DNA of 64,000 nt from Gymnodinialimonas sp. 202GB13-11 (lineage in GTDB: Bacteria > Pseudomonadota > Alphaproteobacteria > Rhodobacterales > Rhodobacteraceae), in the NCBI RefSeq assembly GCF_040932485.1, contig NZ_JBFRBH010000001.1, forward strand, positions 2,046,001-2,110,000, in the 5' to 3' direction. The notes under the pieces are model-generated. The model saw only the letters and a list, made by a program, of their open reading frames with translations. It was not told the DNA's origin and made no database searches. This document shows positions 18,670 to 27,276 of this stretch, one piece after another. Every line of letters begins with the position of its first letter. The first letter of the stretch is position 1. A program made the translations under genes and the position numbers.

Positions 18670-19358
18670 GTATCAAAAGACTACGCAATGTTGCCGTGCG
18701 GATGCGTCCACCAGCTTCGGTGGAAGAACCAACCGCAGGCGCACGCACCTCGCATCCGGTCTCACAACCGCCAGCCAAACCCCGGCGCGTAGCGATTAGT
18801 CGACCGCGAACGGATCAGCCGCGCCAAATATGGGATCTTGAAGCGGACACAGCCAAAGTTGCGCCGGTGCCAGCACGAAGTGAAATTCCAGCGCCTGCTT
18901 CTCAAGATGCCCAACCGCCAGATCGCGCGAAGACGCGAGTCATTGGCTTTCTTGGCGCTGGTCCGGGGTCTGAGGCGGCGTCCGAAGTTTCAACAGATGG
19001 CCCGACCTACCCTGCCGGTTTTCTTGTCGTCATCGACGGGCCTGGCCGCGGCGCCTTCTTTCCGGTGACAACGCGGGTTTCATCCATCGGTCGTGGCGAC
19101 GATCAAGACATCAGCATGAATTTCGGGGATGAGAGCATTTCGCGCGCTGGACATGCTTCCATAATGTACGACGCCGAACAGAACCGCTTCTTCCTTGGGC
19201 ACGGCAACAAGGCCAACGCGGTCCGGCGCAACGATATGCCTGTGCTTGCCACAGAAGAAATCCAACACGGCGACACGATCCGTATCGGTAAAACCACCCT
19301 GCGTTTTCATGCGTTCTGCGATTCCGGCTTCACATGGAATGAGAGCGGCGATGACTGA
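18666..19358 (+). CDS. FHA-domain phosphopeptide-binding protein
   Basis: 230 residues. The N-terminal ~115 residues are low-complexity and Pro/Arg/Ala-rich. The FHA domain is at ~118-215: SSIGRGDDQDI with Gly142-Arg143, then ESISRAGHASI carrying the conserved Ser/Arg/His triad (Arg160, His163), then a GKTTLRF terminal strand. FHA domains bind phosphothreonine, so this protein is the expected reader of the upstream kinase. A KTRVIGF segment near residue 90 could itself be a phospho-acceptor (inference). Coupled to the kinase by a four-base overlap and to the phosphatase by an eight-base overlap. Confidence 0.88.
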   Translation: MSIKRLRNVAVRMRPPASVEEPTAGARTSHPVSQPPAKPRRVAISRPRTDQPRQIWDLEADTAKVAPVPARSEIPAPASQDAQPPDRAKTRVIGFLGAGPGSEAASEVSTDGPTYPAGFLVVIDGPGRGAFFPVTTRVSSIGRGDDQDISMNFGDESISRAGHASIMYDAEQNRFFLGHGNKANAVRRNDMPVLATEEIQHGDTIRIGKTTLRFHAFCDSGFTWNESGDD

Positions 19359-20235
19359 TCAGCCCGAGTTTGATTTCGACATTGCCTCAGCCCTCGCGCA
19401 AGGCACGCGATCACGCCAAGAAGATGCTGTGGCCGTTTCATTCCCGTTTGGTGCAAGGGATGGATTTGCTATTTTGTCTGATGGGATGGGCGGTCATGCA
19501 GCCGGAGATCTGGCCAGCCGCGCGATCGTTTCGGAGGTCTTCGCCGCCCTGACAATGCAGGAAAGTGCGCGCCAAGCCGCACCGTCCGACGCCCTGAGGG
19601 GAGCTGTCGAAAAGGCAAATACCGGGCTGAAGGCTTGCCTTGCAGCACGCCCGGACCATGAGGGCATGGGCGGCACGGTTGTGGCCACGTATCTCGCGGG
19701 GCGCGACCTGCACTGGGTCTCGGTGGGGGATTCCGTTCTTTATCTTTTTCGGGACGAAAAGCTTTCTCGCTTGAATGCGGATCATTCCATGGCCCCGCAA
19801 CTGGACCTGATGGCCGCAAATGGCGCTATGACCAAGGCCGAGGCTGCCGCTCATCCCCAGCGTAATTGCCTGACATCCGCTTTGACAGGCGAAACGCTCA
19901 CCGAAATTGACTGCCCGGACGCCCCGCTTGAATTGCGCGCGGACGATATATTGGTTTTGGCCAGCGACGGACTTCAATACCTGCCCGATCCTATCATCGA
20001 AGCGCTTTTGCTGCGCGCCCGCAATGAACCGAGTCGCATCATTGCGAACGATCTTCTTGAGGCTTTGGCGACCCTGAATGATCCAGATCAGGACAACACG
20101 TCGCTCGTGGTTATCCGACCGATGCTGCGGAAATGCGTGACCCGGAACAGCGGTTTGTTTCAGGCGCCGAGCGCCATGCTCAAAGCCATGCGCCGCGCCG
20201 TCACCCCGTCCATTTCCATTGAGCCGCGGGGGTGA
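19351..20235 (+). CDS. PP2C-family protein phosphatase
   Basis: 294 residues from the ATG at 19351, which overlaps the FHA gene by eight bases; an in-frame extension to 19195 would lie wholly inside the FHA gene. PP2C motifs are present: RSRQEDA (20-26), LSDGMGGHAAGD (42-53), GGTVVATYL, WVSVGDSVLYLF, LASDGL and DQDNTSLVVI. These supply the Asp residues of the two-metal centre. It dephosphorylates Ser/Thr-phosphorylated proteins and should counteract the kinase two genes upstream. Confidence 0.9.
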   Translation: MTDQPEFDFDIASALAQGTRSRQEDAVAVSFPFGARDGFAILSDGMGGHAAGDLASRAIVSEVFAALTMQESARQAAPSDALRGAVEKANTGLKACLAARPDHEGMGGTVVATYLAGRDLHWVSVGDSVLYLFRDEKLSRLNADHSMAPQLDLMAANGAMTKAEAAAHPQRNCLTSALTGETLTEIDCPDAPLELRADDILVLASDGLQYLPDPIIEALLLRARNEPSRIIANDLLEALATLNDPDQDNTSLVVIRPMLRKCVTRNSGLFQAPSAMLKAMRRAVTPSISIEPRG

Positions 20236-21392
20236 TGATGCAGGGCCTTGCGCCAGATCCACGTGAGACCGTCGCAAAGCTGGAAGCGCTTGTGACGAAC
20301 GCCCGCATCCCACAACGGGATGCGGATCGCTGCGTGCATCTGATCGACACACTGCGCAGGCCGGTTCGCGTTTGCCTGATGGGCCAGAGGGACAGCGACT
20401 TACGCACCTTGCTCTACACGCTGTGCGGCCGCGACATTGCGCCCGACGGTCTTTCCTTGCCGCCTGCCATTGAACTGCAATTCGGTCATTCTCCACAAAC
20501 ACATGCAACACTTGCGGACGGATCGCACTTAACCTGTGAGGGCTGGCCTCGCGCGGACCTGCTCGCGGAAGCTCCGGTTTTCCTGCGCATCACCGCGCCT
20601 TTAGACGCACTCACACGCATGTCGTTTCTGGCTTTGTCCCTGGATGTGAACCCAGCCATGCATCGCCCTGCTCTGGCATGGGCTGCACGACGCACTGAGA
20701 TAGCGGTTTGGTGCACGACTGCCTTTTCCGACCTGGATGCACGCATCTGGGCCAATGCGCCCGAGCGACTGTCACATCGGGCATACTTAGTGGAAACGGC
20801 GCCGAACACAGGCGTCTCCGACCACAAAGCAGCCGCCGATTTCACTGGGCACTTGCATTTAGCCTTGCCCGGCGAGGTCGCCCCCCTACTCAACCGTATC
20901 GGCGACGACATTGACGAAGCACGAATAGCCGATCTGGATGCTGCTCATTTGTTGCTACATCGGCTTGGACATCTGAACGGGCCAATCAGCACGGCGAGTG
21001 ACGTTGCAACAAAGGAGCCGCAGCGCAGCCCGGGACAGCTTTCGCGACTGCGCGACATCTTGTCGGAACCCACGATCTACCTGTCACGCCGCGTTCGAGC
21101 CCTGGCCGAAGATTTGGCATGGATCGACCCGGATGCGGAAGCAGCTTGGCACGAAACGGCGCTCATTCACTGCACAGAAACAGCTGAGGGTCTGAAAGAC
21201 CGATCCAGCGAGTGGCCGGACGATTTGGCGGAATTCACTGCTTTGTCGGAAATGATCGACGACGCAACAAATTTGCTTTTGCTTCTCCAAATGGATTCTG
21301 GTCCTGATCAAGTAGAAGACGCGGCCGGACTTTTGCACCAGATGCGTTGCGCGTTCGATCAATGCAGGCTTGGGCACGGGGTGGCGGCATGA
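20235..21392 (+). CDS. Pseudo-GTPase related to the downstream small GTPase
   Basis: 385 residues. A central segment (IAVWCTTAFSDLDARIWANAPERL) aligns with IAIWCTPATQAWRQSEAAIWDNMPDAV of the GTPase at 23446. The position of the P-loop is MGQRDSDLRTL (about residues 49-59), lacking the GK(S/T). The segment matching TRFDK reads VETAPNT. Nucleotide binding is therefore probably lost. The C-terminal half is helical. The start is ambiguous between GTG 20232, ATG 20235 and ATG 20238; 20235 gives a TGATG overlap with the phosphatase gene. It may be a scaffold or regulatory partner of the active GTPases (inference). Confidence 0.75.
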   Translation: MMQGLAPDPRETVAKLEALVTNARIPQRDADRCVHLIDTLRRPVRVCLMGQRDSDLRTLLYTLCGRDIAPDGLSLPPAIELQFGHSPQTHATLADGSHLTCEGWPRADLLAEAPVFLRITAPLDALTRMSFLALSLDVNPAMHRPALAWAARRTEIAVWCTTAFSDLDARIWANAPERLSHRAYLVETAPNTGVSDHKAAADFTGHLHLALPGEVAPLLNRIGDDIDEARIADLDAAHLLLHRLGHLNGPISTASDVATKEPQRSPGQLSRLRDILSEPTIYLSRRVRALAEDLAWIDPDAEAAWHETALIHCTETAEGLKDRSSEWPDDLAEFTALSEMIDDATNLLLLLQMDSGPDQVEDAAGLLHQMRCAFDQCRLGHGVAA

Positions 21393-23446
21393 AACATGAT
21401 CCCGCCCTTCAGGCGCCTCCGATGAACCAAGCTCTGCTGTCGCGTGCCTACCGCGGTTTCACGCCTCTCACGCGGGATCTTGCAAAGCTGGAAAAGGCCT
21501 TGGGCCATTTGCAAGTCGCGGGTGGGGACGCCCACGCGGATCATATCCGTGCCCTCCGTGCCGAGATGCAGGCCTTCGCGCCTTCGGTAACGTTAATTGG
21601 CCAAGTGAAGGCGGGAAAGACCGCGCTGGCTAACGCGATGGCCGGCACAGTTGGATTGCTGCCCTCCGATATCAATCCGTGGACGTCGGTGGTCACGTCC
21701 GTCCACCTTTCGCCACGCCGTACCAAAACGCAGGAGAAATCCAGTTATCGCTTTTTCACGGATACGGAATGGTCGAACCTGCTGACAACCGGCGGGCGGG
21801 TCGGAGAACTGGCAAGCCGTGCCGGTGCAGATCAAGAGCTTGAAAAGGTCCGCAAACAGCTTGAGGCCATGCGCGACGCGGCCCGCGCCCGATTGGGGGA
21901 CCAGTTCGAGATGTTGCTGGGGCAAACCCACGACTACGGCTATGCAGATTCCGAGTTGGTCCAGCGTTATGTTTGCTTGGGCGATGACAGCGACGGCATT
22001 CCCGCACAGGGCCGATTTGCAGATATCACCCGGTCCGCAGACCTTTACCTGTCGCAACCCGCCCTGCCCTTGCCCCTATGCCTGCGCGACACGCCCGGTG
22101 TGAACGACACGTTCATGGTGCGCGAACAGATTACGGTGAACGCCATTCGCGGCAGCCGGTTGTGCGTCGTTGTCTTGTCGGCACATCAAGCCCTGTCCAA
22201 CGTGGACCTTGCTTTGGTTCGGCTTATTGCCAACGTCCCGTTGCGAGATGTCGTGATCTTCGTCAATCGCATTGATGAACTCGCAGACCCCGCCAAAGAC
22301 ATCCCTGAAATCCGCGCCTCGATCGAGAAAACGCTGAAATCGCTCAGTATTCCGGCAGAGGCAGAGATTCTGTTTGGTAGTGCCCATTGGGCAAATGCGG
22401 CCCTTTGCGGTGATTTTGAACAGATGGGCCGTGACAGTGCGGCGGCCTTGCTCAACTACGCGCGATATCAAGATGGTGCGACGGGCCAGGAAAAAGACAC
22501 CGCTGCACTGATCTGGGCCCTATCCGGACTCCCTGCTCTTGGAGAAACAATCGCAGAACGCACCCGCTGCGGTGACGGCGCGCGGCTGCTTGCCGGTATG
22601 GCCGCGGCCGCGCGCAACACCGCCGGTGCAATTTCTGCCAAGCGCGCCATGCGGGAACGGCAGATTGTCGAACGGACAAGCGGCACGGCAAACATGCAAG
22701 ACCTCGCCGATGCCATTGATCGGATCTCATCCGATGCCCGCGCAACGCTTGATCAATCCCTCACGACCTTGACGGCTGATCTCGATCTGCGGCTCGGTAA
22801 AGCGCAAGAGGCTTTTGTCTCGCGCGGCACCACGTCATTGATCCGACACCTCGAGATTTACGGCGAAGACGTAGAATGGACGTATGAGCCCGCCGGACTG
22901 CGCCTGCTGTTGAAATCGGCATACAATGTCTATTGCGCGAAGACCCACAAAGCCGCGGACGCCATCTTGGAAAGGGCAGCGCGGCACCTTGAACGCCTAT
23001 TCGAGGCAACCTTCAACCTGAGCCATACGGGCTTCACGCTAGAGCCGCCAGCCACGCCAGAGCCGCCGGTACCGGTCATGTTGGGCCAAACCATTGCGCT
23101 CGACATTAGGGGCAGTTGGTGGACCCGTTGGTGGCGACGCCGGCGCAGCTATGACAGCTACGCCGCGGACTTTCGTTTGTTGATCGAGGCCGAAATTGCA
23201 CCCATCGTGACCGCCCTTTCGTCAGATCACGCAGCCCCGCATGCAAGTGCGGTGCGCAAGGCCCTCGACAACTTCCTCACCAGACAACGTGGCGTGATCC
23301 TTAGCCTTGCTGATCAAGGCGATGAAAATCTTGCACGTCTACGCGAGGAGCAAGGACAGACGGATGAACAGCAATCTCACGCGCTGAACACTGCGCAAGC
23401 GATCCTTGCAGATTTCGCGCCAGTTCAAAGAGAAAGGGCAAATTGA
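21389..23446 (+). CDS. Dynamin-like large GTPase
   Basis: 685 residues. GTPase motifs: P-loop GQVKAGKT (71-78), DTPG (234-237) and NRID (293-296), with a long insert between G1 and G3. Predicted helical middle and C-terminal regions are consistent with the stalk of bacterial dynamin-like proteins. A Trp/Arg-rich patch, SWWTRWWRRRR (~576-586), is a candidate membrane-binding paddle. Such proteins bind and reshape membranes in a GTP-dependent way. The start (ATG 21389) overlaps the previous stop as ATGA. Confidence 0.85.
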   Translation: MKHDPALQAPPMNQALLSRAYRGFTPLTRDLAKLEKALGHLQVAGGDAHADHIRALRAEMQAFAPSVTLIGQVKAGKTALANAMAGTVGLLPSDINPWTSVVTSVHLSPRRTKTQEKSSYRFFTDTEWSNLLTTGGRVGELASRAGADQELEKVRKQLEAMRDAARARLGDQFEMLLGQTHDYGYADSELVQRYVCLGDDSDGIPAQGRFADITRSADLYLSQPALPLPLCLRDTPGVNDTFMVREQITVNAIRGSRLCVVVLSAHQALSNVDLALVRLIANVPLRDVVIFVNRIDELADPAKDIPEIRASIEKTLKSLSIPAEAEILFGSAHWANAALCGDFEQMGRDSAAALLNYARYQDGATGQEKDTAALIWALSGLPALGETIAERTRCGDGARLLAGMAAAARNTAGAISAKRAMRERQIVERTSGTANMQDLADAIDRISSDARATLDQSLTTLTADLDLRLGKAQEAFVSRGTTSLIRHLEIYGEDVEWTYEPAGLRLLLKSAYNVYCAKTHKAADAILERAARHLERLFEATFNLSHTGFTLEPPATPEPPVPVMLGQTIALDIRGSWWTRWWRRRRSYDSYAADFRLLIEAEIAPIVTALSSDHAAPHASAVRKALDNFLTRQRGVILSLADQGDENLARLREEQGQTDEQQSHALNTAQAILADFAPVQRERAN

Positions 23447-24246
23447 TGAAACCGGAGCATAAAAAGCCCTGCATTGCCCTGCTTGGCGAATTCTCTGCAG
23501 GGAAAAGCACATTGGCCAACCTTTTGTTAGGTCGCACCCAATCCAGGGTGCGAGTGACAGCGACGCAGGTACCACCGCTTTGGTATCAACACGGCAATGG
23601 CGAGCCAGTCCGCATCCGAAACGATGATACGAAAGAACCATTAGGCCCCGATGCGGATATCGCGGTCGCCGTGGAGGATACAAAGGTCGTGCACGTGCCG
23701 TTGGACGCCCCCATCCTTGAACGGATCGATCTTCTCGATATGCCGGGAAGCTCTGATCCTAATATGGCGCCGGACGTTTGGGACAGTTTGCTACCAAGCG
23801 TCGACATAGCGATCTGGTGCACACCCGCGACGCAGGCATGGCGACAATCGGAGGCCGCAATTTGGGACAATATGCCGGATGCGGTCCAAAACCGGTCGAT
23901 GATGTTGTTGACCCGGTTCGACAAGGTGCGCATGCAGGATCAGACCCGCGTCCTGAAGCGCGTGCGCACCGAGGTCGCGGGACAGTTTCGACATGTTCTT
24001 CCCGCCGCATTGCTCGCGAAAGACGCGGCGGGGCGAAGTCCTGCGCTAAAGACGATTATAGCGGCCTTGGACGACCTTATCGAAAACGCTGTACCGAAGG
24101 TCGTTGCGCCAGTCGAAGCTTCAAGGGCACAGATACCAAAGTGCCCGCCCAGGCCGCTTCACGAAGCTGTAACGCCACGCCGCGTCACCGCCTTGTCCGC
24201 TGGCACTAAAAGCAAACGCCGCTCTGGGCCGAGCGCGCTTTTCTGA
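23446..24246 (+). CDS. Small dynamin/Era-like GTPase
   Basis: 266 residues. P-loop GEFSAGKS (14-21), DMPG (98-101), TRFDK (156-160). After the G domain comes a short basic tail (SAGTKSKRRS). It resembles the G domain of dynamin-like proteins without the long stalk. The TGATG overlap with the large GTPase predicts coupled synthesis. Bacterial dynamin-like proteins often work as heteromeric pairs encoded side by side, which fits this gene with its 685-residue neighbour. The relationship to the pseudo-GTPase at 20235 suggests duplication. Confidence 0.83.
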   Translation: MKPEHKKPCIALLGEFSAGKSTLANLLLGRTQSRVRVTATQVPPLWYQHGNGEPVRIRNDDTKEPLGPDADIAVAVEDTKVVHVPLDAPILERIDLLDMPGSSDPNMAPDVWDSLLPSVDIAIWCTPATQAWRQSEAAIWDNMPDAVQNRSMMLLTRFDKVRMQDQTRVLKRVRTEVAGQFRHVLPAALLAKDAAGRSPALKTIIAALDDLIENAVPKVVAPVEASRAQIPKCPPRPLHEAVTPRRVTALSAGTKSKRRSGPSALF

Positions 24247-24257
24247 TCGAACCCATT

Positions 24258-24611
24258 ATGAACGTTGATTGCCTCCATTCTTACCGCAACGCGCATCCAC
24301 AATGCGCACTCGTCATGCTCAGTGACACACGCTCTGGCACTGTCTTGGCCGCGGATGGGGAACTGATCTACCCCCAAGAACACCTTGATGCACTCAGCAT
24401 GCTCGCGTCCGACACGCTCGACGTTGTCAGCGTACATGCCATCCACGCCATCCTGCACACGCCCCATGCCACTCGCTTGTTTGTGCGGGTGCCGCATCTG
24501 GGCACCGTTGCACTTACGTGTATAGTCAATCCTGGTTCAGACATCACCGAGCTCCTTCCGGGATTGCTTCAATTCGCAGGCACCCTCGAGATTGGGGGCA
24601 TCGCCGCATGA
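24258..24611 (+). CDS. Roadblock/LC7-like small protein
   Basis: 117 residues. The pattern resembles the roadblock/LC7 fold: a first strand pair (CALVMLSDTRSGTVLAADGELI), a helix (DALSMLASDTLD), strands (TRLFVRVPHLGTVALTCIV) and a final helix (ELLPGLLQFAGTLE). Roadblock proteins of the MglB type bind small GTPases and regulate their nucleotide state, which would fit the gene order. The assignment is by pattern only and needs a profile search. ATGA overlap with the next gene. Confidence 0.55.
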   Translation: MNVDCLHSYRNAHPQCALVMLSDTRSGTVLAADGELIYPQEHLDALSMLASDTLDVVSVHAIHAILHTPHATRLFVRVPHLGTVALTCIVNPGSDITELLPGLLQFAGTLEIGGIAA

Positions 24612-25354
24612 CGAACCTTGCCCGCATTCAATCGACCCTGAACGCGGCTGCCAATGTGGGCAGCCCTGATGCACCGGTCGGTGACTTGTGGGGACTTTTT
24701 GAGAAGCTCAACCGCATTGTCCTCCCGCGGGAGGTCACACTCAACCTGACAAATGGCGCAGAACTAAAGCTGACCGCAGGCCATCGAAGACTGCTTGGTA
24801 TGACCTCCAACCGAACCGGTGCCGCGCCTTGGGGGGATGATTTGAGCGCTGGAGACGAAAAGCGCGTCGTGGACGCACTAGCGAAAGAGCTTTCGGAACA
24901 TGCCGTTGCCAACTCTTCCGAGATCGCGCTTTCGCAAGGCGCGGAGGCATCTGGGCTTGGTCTCGCAGTATCCCGATTGCTGGAGTTGATTGGTCCAGCC
25001 AGCGCGAACCCGACCCGTTCAGCCCTGCCATCATTACTGAAATCCTTCGTCGCTCGATATGCGGGAGAGATCGAAGCGAGCTTCATAGCGGACAGCCAGG
25101 AAATTGCGCCACTAACCGGAGAGCATCACGTTATTGAAGAACGCGGTCCTGAGGTCGCCGATATCCTTGCCCGAGCAACTTCAGAAGACAGTGCCTTGGC
25201 CTCCACACTGGAAACAGACGGTGCGCTCGCCTTTCCTCAGAGTACAGCGGAAGAGACTTGCATCTTGATCGTGGGATGCGTCGGCACCTACGGCGCGATA
25301 GTGTTTCGCCACACCAGCGCGCATCAAGCCATGGAATACTGGAAAGCAGCCTAA
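24608..25354 (+). CDS. Last gene of the dynamin-like operon, unknown function
   Basis: 248 residues, soluble, no motif recognised. The N-terminal ~75 residues look mixed alpha/beta (VTLNLTNGAELKLTAG), followed by an Ala/Glu-rich helical centre and a final strand-rich segment (CILIVGCVGTYGAIVFRH) that could be another roadblock-like or PAS-like fold. The start is the ATG at 24608 overlapping the stop of the roadblock-like gene. The 3' end overlaps the convergent lacI-type gene by four bases. Confidence 0.75.
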   Translation: MTNLARIQSTLNAAANVGSPDAPVGDLWGLFEKLNRIVLPREVTLNLTNGAELKLTAGHRRLLGMTSNRTGAAPWGDDLSAGDEKRVVDALAKELSEHAVANSSEIALSQGAEASGLGLAVSRLLELIGPASANPTRSALPSLLKSFVARYAGEIEASFIADSQEIAPLTGEHHVIEERGPEVADILARATSEDSALASTLETDGALAFPQSTAEETCILIVGCVGTYGAIVFRHTSAHQAMEYWKAA

Positions 25355-26379
25355 GTCGCTGGCACCGCACCAAGCGAGCCGCGCAAGCAAAGCTCAGTGT
25401 GCAAGTTCTCGCTTTCAAGCGGAACACCATCCTCCAACAACCCGATTAAAGACCGCGCCGCGCGGCGCCCCATTTCCCGATGCGGGATGCGCACCGTGGC
25501 AATCTCGGGCGATGTCACCTGCGCCAATTCGATATCGTCAAAGCCCGTCACGGATACATCACCAGGCACCGACAAACCCATCTTTGCGGCCTGCTTAATC
25601 GCGCCAACGGCTAGAACATCATTCGCGCACATTACCACCGTCGGCTTGTGCGGCGCCCCCATCACGGCTTCAAACCCTGCGGCCCCCGTCTCAATCCCGT
25701 ACCGAGTGCGATGGATCGTAAGGCTGTTTGCAGCCAGTCCGGCCTGCTGAATGGCCTCTGAAACTCCGCGCACCCGTTCGGCCACGCGGTCATTGGTATC
25801 GGTCTCTGCGGCAATCAGGGCGATCCTGCGATGGCCCAGCTGCAAGACCTCTTCCGTCAGGCGGCGCATGGCATGGCGATTATCGAACCCTATCGTCGGG
25901 TCCGTCTTCGCGGCGTCAAAGGCCCAAGTGATCAGCGTCGGTACGTTGCGCGCCTTGATGAAGTCGGTGATGGCAGGTCCGCGTTGATATCCGATCAACA
26001 AAAGCGCGTCCGCCCCTCGCGCGATCAGGGACCGGATCTGCTTCTCTTCAAGATCGGTCTGATACGCAGAACTGGCGACCAGTAGCATATAGCCGCGCCC
26101 ATCCAGCTCCTCCTGAAACGCCTGAATGCCTTGCGCAAATACGGCGTTTTCCATCGTCGGTATGATCGCCCCAATGGTGCGCGTGCGCTGCGCAGCCATG
26201 ACGCGGGCCCCGAAATTGGGGGAATAGCCAAGTGTGTCTACAGCGGTCTGAACCCGCTCCCGTGTCCGGTCGGAGACCAATTCGGGGAAATTCAAACTGC
26301 GCGAGACAGTCGCCGTGGAAACCGAGGCAAGTCGCGCCACGTCTTCCAGTGTCGGCGCAGATTTGGCGTCTTTGGTCAT
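25351..26379 (-). CDS. LacI-family transcriptional regulator
   Basis: 342 residues from the ATG at 26379; an in-frame start at 26448 adds 23 residues before the DNA-binding domain. The helix-turn-helix is at the N-terminus (TLEDVARLASVSTATVSRSLN), followed by the hinge helix (SPNFGARVMAA) and a sugar-binding-protein-like effector domain (TIGAIIPTMENAVFAQ). The domain layout with a C-terminal VTGFDDIELAQ segment is like GntR/GluR-type LacI regulators of sugar-acid use. No sugar gene is adjacent, so the regulon is unknown. It diverges from the DUF1045 gene. Confidence 0.9.
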   Translation of the reverse strand: MTKDAKSAPTLEDVARLASVSTATVSRSLNFPELVSDRTRERVQTAVDTLGYSPNFGARVMAAQRTRTIGAIIPTMENAVFAQGIQAFQEELDGRGYMLLVASSAYQTDLEEKQIRSLIARGADALLLIGYQRGPAITDFIKARNVPTLITWAFDAAKTDPTIGFDNRHAMRRLTEEVLQLGHRRIALIAAETDTNDRVAERVRGVSEAIQQAGLAANSLTIHRTRYGIETGAAGFEAVMGAPHKPTVVMCANDVLAVGAIKQAAKMGLSVPGDVSVTGFDDIELAQVTSPEIATVRIPHREMGRRAARSLIGLLEDGVPLESENLHTELCLRGSLGAVPAT

Positions 26380-26519
26380 GGGGTGCAAACGGTTAAAAGC
26401 ATCTGTTCTGCTTAATGAAAGGGCTTTCACTGTCAACTCTTTGGCCACGCCAACACGCAGTCCGCCTTGTGGTCATATCCGAACTGCGCGAGACACGCGG
26501 GGCGCAGAAGGGTTCGCTT

Positions 26520-27212
26520 ATGGCTTTATTCAAACGCTTTGGCCTGTTTTTCGTGCCCAACGGCGGCCTTTACGACCGCGGGGCATCTTGGCTGGGATGG
26601 GATAGTGTTGCCGGATGCCCGTTGCCCCATCCGTCGCTGCCCGAGCTTCGCACACCCGTAGAACGGCTAAGCCGCCGCCCGCGAAGATACGGCTTCCACG
26701 GCACAATCAAGCCGCCTTTCACCTTGGCGAAGGGGACGGATTTGGCAGAGCTTTCGACTGCAACGGCTGCGTTTTGCGCGGATCAGGCGTCGGTCGCCCT
26801 ACCCTCACCCATCATCCGTCGCGTCGGTCGGTTCATAGCAATCACGCCGTCTGAACCGATCGGTGCCCTTAGGGCATTTGCGGCCGCGGCAGTCGAAGCA
26901 TTGGACCCATTCCGCGCGCCCGCCACGGAAAGCGAATTAGCCAAACGGCGCAAGCACGGGCTGAGCACACGGCAAGAGGAAATGCTCCAGACCTGGGGCT
27001 ACCCTTATGTGATGGACGAGTTTCGCTTTCACCTGACGCTCACCGGCCCGACAGACCATGCGGATCATGTCTGCGACATCCTACGCAACCACTTCGCGGG
27101 CGCCCTCAGCGCTCCGCTCACCATCAACGCGCTCTGCCTTGTTGGCGAGGACGCGGATGGTTTTTTCCATGTGGTCGAGCGCGTCCCGTTGACCGGCAAA
27201 CGCGTGGGGTAG
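26520..27212 (+). CDS. DUF1045 protein, probable 2H phosphoesterase
   Basis: 230 residues from the ATG at 26520, preceded by AGAAGGG; an earlier in-frame ATG at 26415 lies inside the region divergent to lacI. Two His-x-Thr-type motifs, HGTIKPPF (~61-68) and HLTLTG (~181-186), mark the 2H phosphoesterase fold. DUF1045 proteins often accompany phosphonate (phn) genes, but no phn gene is present here. The likely reaction is hydrolysis of a cyclic phosphate, by family inference only. Confidence 0.8.
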   Translation: MALFKRFGLFFVPNGGLYDRGASWLGWDSVAGCPLPHPSLPELRTPVERLSRRPRRYGFHGTIKPPFTLAKGTDLAELSTATAAFCADQASVALPSPIIRRVGRFIAITPSEPIGALRAFAAAAVEALDPFRAPATESELAKRRKHGLSTRQEEMLQTWGYPYVMDEFRFHLTLTGPTDHADHVCDILRNHFAGALSAPLTINALCLVGEDADGFFHVVERVPLTGKRVG

Positions 27213-27276
27213 CAGTTTCCGTTTCCTCCCCACCCCAAGAGTGCGCTACGGATTTTGGCAAGAGGGAGGGTTCACC

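Noticed and set aside
17335-20235. Kinase-FHA-phosphatase trio as part of a type VI secretion system
   Set aside because: No tss/vgr/hcp gene lies in the window; the trio is instead fused in one overlapping operon with dynamin-like GTPases.
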